Translations under genes and position numbers: made by a program | The notes under the pieces: model-generated | Database searches by the model: none | Seen by the model: only the letters and a program-made list of their open reading frames with translations | Told to the model about the DNA's origin: nothing | DNA from: Heterobasidion occidentale | Lineage: Eukaryota > Basidiomycota > Agaricomycetes > Russulales > Bondarzewiaceae | Direction: 5' to 3' | Length of the DNA: 64,000 nucleotides | Assembly (NCBI GenBank): GCA_039111635.1 | Contig: JBCAQO010000003.1 | Coordinates: 1,736,001-1,800,000 of the forward strand | Shown: piece by piece, positions 56,417-64,000 of the stretch | Layout of the letters: every line of letters starts with the position of its first letter | Numbering within the stretch: the first letter of the stretch is position 1

Positions 56417-57109
56417 ATGGCTCTGAATTGGACGATGCTGAAGGAGGACAGGACCCCTATCCCTCTGCCTGGTGAAACGACTATCATGATGATCCATACG
56501 GGAGCAGAGGTAGCGTTAACGATTCCAGACGCACCTCCAAGCGCCGGAGCCACATCTGGAGGTTCTGGCGGTATGAAGAAGCTCGAGGCAGTAGGGAGAT
56601 TGTGGTTAACTGATCAGAGAGTGCGTTGATTCCTATCTTCACTAATTTGTGTGCGATGCAGCTGCTCAATCAGGCTCTGCGCTGGATAGTTGATATTCGT
56701 AGCCCCCTCAGCCCACCCGCCATCCTTTGAATCTCTATCTATCCCATTGCACTCCCTGATCTCAACTAAGTTCCAACAACCTATGCTTGGTGCGAACTAT
56801 CTTTCTTTGGAAATCAAGCCTTCACCAGAAGGAGGCTTGAGAGATGGCACGAAGGCCGACATTCGGCTAAGAGACCAAGGCCTATTCCAGTTCGTGAGCA
56901 TGTTGGAAAAGACGCGGGAGCGTGCGATCTATATGCGCAGACAAGCATTGGAAGACGAGGAGAATCTTCGTGTGTTATCTCCGCTAGCTTCCTACTATTC
57001 ACAAACTGACCGAAGAGGTATAGCGGCATATGCTTCCCCTGCGGAGCCAGCCTCGTCTTCGCAGATCGCGGGAACGCCAGTCGACGCTCCTCCAGGCTAC
57101 AATGCTTGA
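56417..57109 (+). CDS. WBP2-like GRAM-domain protein
   Basis: Two or three exons giving about 195 residues. The fold resembles the WBP2 (WW-binding protein 2) GRAM/PH-like domain: MALNWTMLKEDRTPIPLPGE, GRLWLTDQR, then LIFVAPSAHPPSFESLSIPL, LGANYLSLEIKPSPEGG, ADIRLRDQGLFQFVSMLEKT and RERAIYMRRQ. The C-terminus ends APPGYNA with a PPxY motif that WW domains bind, the hallmark of WBP2. The intron lies at about 56,620-56,688. It probably acts as a cytoplasmic adaptor for WW-domain proteins such as Rsp5-type ligases; that partner is inference. Confidence 0.78.
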
Positions 57110-58177
57110 GGCGGCGACCTGATATCATTCGATCAGATGGATATGTAAGCCAGGAATGTGTTCTGTCATTTTACTACAGCTGTATCCGAATTTTGTGTTA
57201 AGCTATGTGTTGTACCGTGTTCACAGGAAGTTGTACTTACTATCAATGAGAAACCAGATGTATACTCCTCGAGTACGCGACCATCCCGCAGTCTTTCCCA
57301 TCGGTATTCTATTATGACACCATCATGCTCTTGTGCAGCTTATCCTGTCTTATCAACACTGGATAAGAAGGAACTGTTGGCCAAGGAGGTGGTCATCGGA
57401 TATCCGGGATCGCCTGCGACTTTAGAGTCATTGATGCGTGATCGCCTGAAATGATCCAAACCGGTGAGCGCATTGTCTTATGTTCATGGGACTATCCTCT
57501 ATTGAGATCAGCCACGGATAACCGACTGTCTCAATGCCGGAGCCGTGATCGACTCTTTACTGCTAGTAGGTATTCAGAGGTATTCTCGAAGTGCCCAGCA
57601 TGCTCGAGTGTGGGGAGTCGGGTTGCCATTGGCCACAGGTATGTAACATAGCGACAATTGTGTAACGGTGTCATGGAGTATCAAGTAGACAGGGCTAACA
57701 TAAATTCAGGCACTACTGCGTCAGCTCATAAGTAAGTACATGTGCCCACTTCGTCCGCCTGGCAGCGGGTGACCTCTTTCTATCGCAATCACTCCGATCC
57801 CCCTCAGCCTCCCTGTAGCCCCGAGGGGCCCACTCGCTCTCTTCATAATCGATCTCTTCACGGCAAGTGACGAGGATCCGCAGGGCTCAAGGCTCTCTAT
57901 CCCGTGTTGATCTGGATTACTCTAGAGAGTATATATCGTTGATGTGAGATAGCTATAGGCTTTGATCCATTTGGATCATGATATCTATTAATGGTGCTTT
58001 TTCCATAGGACCTCTCTGCTCTGCAGTGCAAGTAGCCGCTGCGAGACCATCTATGCTCGCGGAGTGACTAGCCTTCCCGAGGTATTTGTCTACGACCTAC
58101 GGGTAGTCCGGTTCGTGTACGATCTTGCAGAGCAAATATGGCACTGCATCTTACTGCTTTCTCTATCTCTCCATATA
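57110..58177. other. Intergenic, WBP2-like gene to DUF6533 gene
   Basis: About 1 kb. The first exon or exons of the DUF6533 gene probably lie at its right end (VVRFVYDLAEQ around 58,110 is a candidate) but I cannot place them. Otherwise no feature seen. Confidence 0.4.
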
Positions 58178-58197
58178 TGTGTGTGTGTGTGTGTGTG
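58178..58197. repeat. (TG)n microsatellite at an intron 3' end
   Basis: About ten TG units run straight into the GCAG acceptor before the exon that starts at 58,201. Confidence 0.85.
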
Positions 58198-58200
58198 CAG

Positions 58201-59823
58201 TTCCATCGCATGGGCTGGCTATACACTCCTTCTCTATGATTATATTCTTACTTTTAAAGACGAGGCAACGTACATTTGGCCGACACGCTGGTCCATCGTC
58301 AAGAGTATCTACATGTTCAATCGATACGGAAACCTTCTTGGGCTTGCTATCCTCTGCGCTCACATAAACGGATTCTTCTATTTCAATACCAAATCGGTAT
58401 GAGCCATCAATCCTTTTGACAGGGCAACTTAATAATCTCTCATGGTATAGTTTTGTGCTCGTGCTACGATGGGAACAGGCATATCGATGTATGTATCCCT
58501 CGCGTCAATACACGGTGAGTATCATATCCAGCATGTGAGACCTAAGTTCTTACCCCAAGAAACTTTCGGTCATTGTCATTGCAGTACTCATTCTCTTACG
58601 TGCCTGGGCGGTGTGGGCACGCGGGCGGAAGATATTAATGACCCTCATCTGCATGTTTGTTTTGTATACTGTGGCGAGCAGTTCGCTCTTGATTTGGGAG
58701 ATGCTGCAATTGACTGGTAAGCCCAGCTTCTCTCACCCGCAGATTGTTGCGTCTCTATAGCTGTATCTGTCTGTCTGGTGAAGCTCATGGCTGTCTTTGA
58801 CTAGATGAGGCCTTTCCCTTGGCTGATGCGACTCACACTTGTATCGCATTTGTCTCTCGTGCGTGTTATCTTTGTGGACCTTTGATTCATCATTGACGCG
58901 GCAGTTTTAGGGTCTTCAGTAAGTCGCCTCTTACATCACGAGTCCAAGTCCCATTTATTGATCAACTCCAGTGGGTGTTGTGGCTCCCTGGGTGAACACT
59001 CTTACCATATATTGGCCTTGTCTACGCCCTGCTGACCAGCGGCGAACGCAGCCTGGCGCTCGAGTGTTCAATGTTGACCATCACGATGTGGAAGTTGCCA
59101 CAGTTCAGACAAGGCATTCATATAATGTCACCGCTAGCAAGAACTCTGTATCGAGACGGTAATTGAATTCTTTGTCAATCGAGAGACGCACACAGAGTCG
59201 CTGATTTGTCTCTCGCAGGAGTGATATATTTTATAGTAAGTGTACAGCCTTATCATATATGAAGAAGTCGTACAAATACTTTGTCCAGTGTGCTTTATTT
59301 TGCAACTTATTTGTTACGATTGTCTGGTGAGTCCCACCTCCTACTTTGTGTCGCTTCTCACTTATCATCACGCACCAGGGCGCGGGATGGACAGGTGATT
59401 GATCAATTGTATCATCTTTCACTTCACCGTCGGGTTCCGACCATCCCATTGTAGACCCCCCTGATCATGCTCTGGAATGTGTTCGGCGTCGCGATCATCA
59501 ATGTTGCCGGCCAAAGACTCGTACTCGACCTGCGCAGGGTGCACCAACATGAATTGTCCTCCACCGATATTCACGAGATCGTGGATTTCGGGGTTATTGA
59601 TCTGGATCTATTGAGTCGACCCGATCTGTCGGAGACGACAACACCTGAAGTGCGGGCATCTCAGCGCACTGTCCGATCGTCAAGATGGGCATTCGGACGT
59701 CGAGAGGCAGGGAGTTCTGGTACGATAGAGATGCACCCGATTGCGGGAAGAGGCAGAGGCAGAGGCAGAAATGCAGATGATGTATCTTTTAGTATAAGGA
59801 CTGGGAGGGAGGTGGATCGATGA
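58201..59823 (+). CDS. DUF6533 multi-pass membrane protein (5' end unresolved)
   Basis: Member of the agaricomycete DUF6533 family, multi-pass proteins common in mushroom-forming fungi with no known function. The diagnostic exon reads SIAWAGYTLLLYDYILTFKD and EATYIWPTRWSIVKSIYMFN, then YGNLLGLAILCAH. Later exons give VLILLRAWAVWARGRKILMT (after an intron), ICMFVLYTVASSSLLIWEML, VGVVAPWVNTLTI, CALFCNLFVTIVW and FGVAIINVAGQRLVLDLRRV, with a cytosolic Arg/Gly tail ending RTGREVDR at 59,823. These fit about seven membrane spans. The start codon and upstream exon(s) were not found, so the left boundary is the first certain exon. Confidence 0.7.
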
Positions 59824-60152
59824 GAGGCTTTATGATCATGACCGTTCTTGTTGTATTTCAGTAGACATGAGGATGGCCGATACCCTTTGATGTAGCCCAC
59901 TGACGTTTTTGCGCTACAGAGACAAAATTTTTGTGAGATATCGCGCGATTTATTTGCTCATGGTCCTTCTCCCCGTTCACAAGCGCATAGCACATTCAGA
60001 ACAGATACATCGCACGCGGGGTCAAATCATACCTAATTGACCTCAAGAAGACATGATCACGGCAAAGATTCCAGATCGCCGTAACACCCGAACCTGTGGA
60101 CAAGGTCAATTAAAAGAGCTAATACAACAACTGCCTCGCGTGTCTACCAGGT

Positions 60153-61231
60153 TCAATAAGGCTTGAACCTCCTCGACGATTTGAGTTTCTCGACTTTCGC
60201 CTTGTCCTCCTCCCATTTCCGCTTGAGCTCCATAAGATCTGCAAATACAATTTAGCGATAGGCCATCGATTTTTTAACAAATAGCTCGACTGACCCTTGC
60301 GCTTCTTTTCGTGCAGCTGGAAAGCGTAAAAGCCTGTCTTCTCCTTCTCCCCCTTCTTCCTGTTTCTCTTCGTTCCTGATGCACTCGCCCCTCTGCGGTC
60401 TGCGACAATTTTTTTACTCGCAACACTGACACCACCTCCTACCGTCTGCCCATATGCCCCACCCCTCGTGACAAGTGTGAACCCGTCGTCGTCCACGATC
60501 GCTTCGCCCTTCTTATACTTTGATTCGGACGCCCGCTTTTTCTGCGCTAATTCGAAGTCGTATAGCTCAATGGACGTGTCTGCGTGAGCACGAACGGCAT
60601 TGAGTGGCGGACGGAGTGCATCGTACAGTGCGGTGTAGTGCGCGAGCCCGAGTGGCGACTCAGACGCGTTTGGCCATGGAAGTGACTGTGGTATGGCTTG
60701 ATTTTGATGTTTGGAGGATTTGGGAAGCGAAAGCGCACGCGCTAGGGAGGAAGGGTCGAGGAAGACGATGTGCGCCGTGCGGCCGGTTTTTCGGAGAGTA
60801 CGAAGGGGTGGAAATGGGAGAGGTGCGACCTTGGGTATTGGGGGATCGTCTTTGACTACCTTCCGCTTTTTGCTTGGGTGGATGTCCTGCGACCCGTCTG
60901 AGTCCATATCCCGGTCTTCCCCCTCCCCGCCTTCTTCCTCGCTGCCTTCTTGTTCATCTTGCCATAGCATAGACCCAGAGTCTGAATTGAAGATGACTTG
61001 TTCAATAGTTCCACACGACTGGAAAAGGAGTACGAGCTCGCGCTCAGTCACATCAGGAGGCAGGTTCACGACAAAGAGTGTCCGTCCATCAGGCAATGCC
61101 TTGCCTTTGCCTTTCGAGCTTTTGAGGGGGCCAGTGTGCGGTCGAATGTAGAGGATATGATGAGATGAATTCGAGTAAATAACTGGGAGAACCGTGAAGC
61201 CAGATACCGCCTGGGGTAGAACTGCGAGCAT
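60153..61231 (-). CDS. RRP7: Rrp7-like rRNA processing protein
   Basis: UTP-C/small-subunit processome factor needed for 18S rRNA maturation. The N-terminal domain has SGFTVLPVIYS, HHILYIRPHTG and an RRM-like stretch GRTLFVVNLPPDVTERELVL, LLFQSCGTIEQVIF. A Ser/Glu/Asp-rich loop and a second strand set follow (RTAHIVFLDPSSLARALSL). The C-terminal family block is DDDGFTLVTRGG, then FYAFQLHEKKRK joined across an intron at about 60,240-60,297 to DLMELKRKWEEDKAKVEKL and SSRRFKPY at the stop. That last block (Q-x2-E-K-R.., L.-F-E-E-D-K, R-x-F-K-P-Y) is diagnostic of Rrp7. About 340 residues with the start at 61,231; the frame is open beyond it. Confidence 0.92.
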
Positions 61232-62059
61232 CACGTTCCGCTCTATGATGATCTGAAGAAATGGGAGCCCGACTTGGAAGAAACAGAGCACGTTCTTTGT
61301 GTCCACGTGACGCATGCCCGTCCTGAGCAATAACTCTGACAGTCGATGCGCATGACGGAATGCGAGACGTATCATGCAGTCACCTTGTATATGCACCCTT
61401 CATCGATTCATCACCATTCCAGAACATCGAGAGCGAGAGCGGGAAAGAAAATGCCATTGCAAAACGAGGCGAAGTAAAAGCTAGAGGCGAGAAACAATCA
61501 TGACAAACTGAGGTTGACATTGACAAACATTTTACTAGAGGCAGAAAAATCAAGACAGCAGACGGGATTAGTAACATCATCGCAGACGCACGACGCTAAC
61601 GAACGAAATAAACAAACTCTGAACGGAGGAACGTATATGTCTGATAGACTGGAAGGATAGGAATGTGGCGCATGAGGGAAAGCCAGTGTGGAGACGTGAA
61701 GCCCTCATGGTGTGAACGAAGACGTGGAAACAAGAAATGAAGAATCTGACCGAGAAAGGTCCAAATGCGACCGACCAACTTCAACGTGCGGAACGGCATG
61801 CGACGACGACAGAATACGAGGCGACAGAGAAGAGACGCGGAACAAAACGTAGAGATGCGAGAGTCGAAATGTAAGGCGGATTGTGTGATCAAATCAAACG
61901 AGACCAAACCATTGACTTTACTGTGATATGTTATTCAAAGCAAGCAAAACTTCAAAGCGAGAGAGAAGTAGTAAGAGAACGTGAAATTTTGGCGAGACCA
62001 CGACCTGGGCAGTGCGCTGTCGGCCGACCCTGCGTGCGCCTCGAAACAGTGCTAGCGGC
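61232..62059. other. Intergenic, RRP7 promoter / RRM-gene 3' region
   Basis: About 830 nt between two minus-strand genes. It holds the promoter of RRP7 on the left and the 3' UTR of the RRM protein on the right. No coding segment supported. Confidence 0.5.
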
Positions 62060-64000
62060 TCACGCTGAATCCTGGGTCCGCTCGGCTAATTTCCAAGCCG
62101 ATCCGTTGTTATGATCGAGATCCAGGCTGGCTAAAGTGCCGTTAAGGTCGTGAATCGTATCGTGATCGTGAACGTCGAAGTAGTCGTTGCGCTCACGGCT
62201 GGGGGGAGATGCCTGGCGAAGAGAGGACGAGGGTGGACGAGAGATCGCAGTGGTAGCAGAAGGGCGATTCGCGGAGAAAGGTGAGCCTGAGTGCTCAAGG
62301 AATGACCCGAACCTCTGAGACGTGCTGGCAGGTCGGCCGGCGTGAGATGAGGTTGGTGTGATCGGCGGTGTCTTCCCGCCTCCATTCATACTGTTTATGT
62401 CCTGAGTTTGAATAGGCGCCGAGCCAAACCCTGTGTAACCCCTGAATGAATGAGACACTATGTCAGACTTGATTGAGCCCCCAGTATCGCGGCTCCTGTT
62501 ATCCTCAAGGAAATTATTAGCCTCGGGAGAGAACGGAGAGAACGAGCTCGACAAGTTCTGGGGGTTTGAACGACCGTCATTCTGTCCACTATTGGCGTTG
62601 GGGTTGACGGCGAACGAAATTGTGGGGAAGATGTCAAAGTTCGGCGGAAGTCCACTCTCGTTCTCCCGTAAGAGCATCTTGCGAAGGGTCTCTTCATTGG
62701 TCTGACGCGGATCGTTCGAGTTTGGGGGATGCATCCCGGCTGCATCGCTCCCGCCGGAATTGTTGGAGAGGAAATTGGTCAAGCCAAACTTCTGCAACAG
62801 CTGAATGGCTTGCTCTGCAGTCAGCGGCTGGGTCCTCTCAGGCTGAGGTTGAGTTTGCAAATGAGCCTGTAGAGCAGCTGCCTGGGCGGCCTGCGCTGCT
62901 GCCTGCGCTGCTTTGTCTGTTCGATGGGATGTGAACAACATGCAATGGGATATGACGAAAATCCTCTCACATTGGCTCCTTCCCCAGCTGAGTCTGATTC
63001 TGCTCCCGCCGATGGGGAATCCTTGCATCTTTTCGATCGCTCTCTCCGCATCCGCCTTGCGCACAAATTGCACGAAACCACAATGCTTTCCGACAGGGAC
63101 CTTCACCTGTTGGCATACGTCGAGGTAAGCTCATGCTCGGAATGCAGAAGATGTACACGGACATAATGGATGTCGCCGAAAGGCGCGAAGAACGTCCTCA
63201 GTGTCTCCTCCGAGATCAGAGGAGACAGTCCGCCCACAAAGACTGTGGTATTGTAGGGATCCGTAGACGTAAGCTGCTCGCCGTTGGGACCGATGAGGTT
63301 GCCGAGGATCGCCCGTGCTTGGGCCTGGTGTTTCCACGACTCTTCTGTCATATTGTACCTGGGAGGAGCGTTCTGCTCTTGCGGCGGACCAGCAAAGGGA
63401 GCTGTGATGGACAGCACAGAGTTTGGACCCATCTTCATGCCTACATTGGCGTATTGAGCCAGGTGCGAAAGCATATTAGTCTGAAGGTGCGCCATGTCAT
63501 CAGAGGCTGAGGCTAGCGTTGATCCTGAGCCGCTCGATGTGGGACCGGAGCTTAAAGATGGCGCCGAGAGTGACGACCCGGAGCTAGAGGATGACACCCC
63601 GGAGCTGTTGAGCGAGTTTGTGGAACCGTTCGAGGGTGGCTTGGTGCTGGCAATCGGCGAAGAAACACTCTTAGTCTGGGGGGCCTGCATAGGAAGTGCA
63701 AGGGTAACAGACTGGTACTTGTCGTCAACTCCATTGACACCAGTCGCCACGGGCGGGAGCTGAACTTGAGGCAAGTCGAGAGACGGCGGCGGCTTATACT
63801 TCGCGGTAGCAGGAGAGATGCGCACTGCATTGTAGAATGAAATTAGAGATGAACAACGCGCATATATGTCACTAGCTTACTTGGACGTGAGAGACAGTAA
63901 AGGCCATGCATCTCGATCAGCGCACGCTGCTGATCAGCCTCATCGGTGAAGCTGGCACAATTCGCAGTGAACACGTGTTTCGATACAGGATTGAAAGGGG
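62060..64000 (-). CDS. NGR1/CSX1-like three-RRM protein (partial, 5' end off window)
   Basis: C-terminal part of an mRNA-binding protein. The window edge holds the end of RRM2 (FTDEADQQRALIEMHGLYC, LSRPMRISPATAKYKPP). A Ser/Gly/Thr-rich linker follows, then RRM3: NTTVFVGGLSPLISEETLRT with VFVGGL (RNP2) and, after an intron, VPVGKHCGFVQFVRKADAER with CGFVQF (RNP1), closing RIRLSWGRSQ. The long tail is Gln/Ala-rich (AAQAAAQAAQAAALQAHL) and then Ser/Pro/Asn-rich, ending LAERTQDSA. The two-then-one RRM plan with SWGRSQ matches Ngr1/Csx1, which bind AU-rich mRNAs and control stability under stress or starvation. The role is inferred from family. Confidence 0.85.

Overview
This window is a stretch of nuclear genome from a filamentous basidiomycete, most likely an Agaricomycete. 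The evidence is that almost every gene is split by GT-AG introns of about 50-75 nt, genes are dense on both strands and often divergently paired, and family content is fungal: a Chs5 exomer subunit, Atg22, an Arb1-like protein, a DUF6533 membrane protein and NAD-dependent formate dehydrogenase. There are no operons, ribosome binding sites, CRISPR arrays or rRNA genes. I could not name a species.

Layout. 0-10.4 kb: CHS5, a PA14-containing GH3 beta-glucosidase, an AIM19-like membrane protein (minus) and VPS41 (HOPS tethering). 10.4-19.5 kb: a decayed gene fragment, a hypothetical protein, a DNAJC9-like J-protein, formate dehydrogenase, a non-autonomous DNA transposon (16,094-16,940), a second copy of the decayed fragment, the WD40 protein SKI8/WDR61 and ribosomal protein eS12. 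19.5-32.4 kb: a TMEM135-family protein, an AlkB-like dioxygenase, a NEDD8/Rub1 gene in five very short exons, a hotdog thioesterase with an apparent frame break, an inosine triphosphate pyrophosphatase with a GC-AG intron, and ATG22. 32.4-48.4 kb: a CHORD-like zinc protein divergent from an Arb1-like gene, U5 snRNP 40-kDa protein, an intron-containing tRNA-Arg, cyclophilin PPIL4, a BTB protein, an Hsp20-like protein, P5C dehydrogenase, a mitochondrial DUF1992 protein and a 78-residue protein. 48.4-64 kb: a membrane-anchored Ubp1-like deubiquitinase, CDC7 kinase, a second tRNA-Arg beside a broken tRNA copy, a class I methyltransferase, a WBP2-like protein, a DUF6533 protein, RRP7 and a partial three-RRM protein running off the right edge.

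Functionally this is a housekeeping neighbourhood: membrane traffic (CHS5, VPS41, ATG22), ubiquitin/NEDD8 (RUB1, UBP1), RNA metabolism (SKI8, U5-40K, PPIL4, RRP7, RRM protein, Arb1-like), C1 and proline catabolism (FDH, PUT2) and nucleotide or nucleic acid sanitation (ITPase, AlkB-like). The accessory part is 10.4-17.3 kb, where a transposon and two copies of one decayed gene sit together. I see no gene cluster that looks like a new multi-gene system. The most unusual items are the transposon with 20-bp GCGCGC arrays beside its inverted repeats, a 14-nt micro-exon in CHS5, the NEDD8 gene that long-ORF methods would miss, the altered active-site motif of the deubiquitinase, and the half-replaced tRNA copy. 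Exon joins were worked out by eye from splice sites, phase and family similarity; starts are the least certain part.
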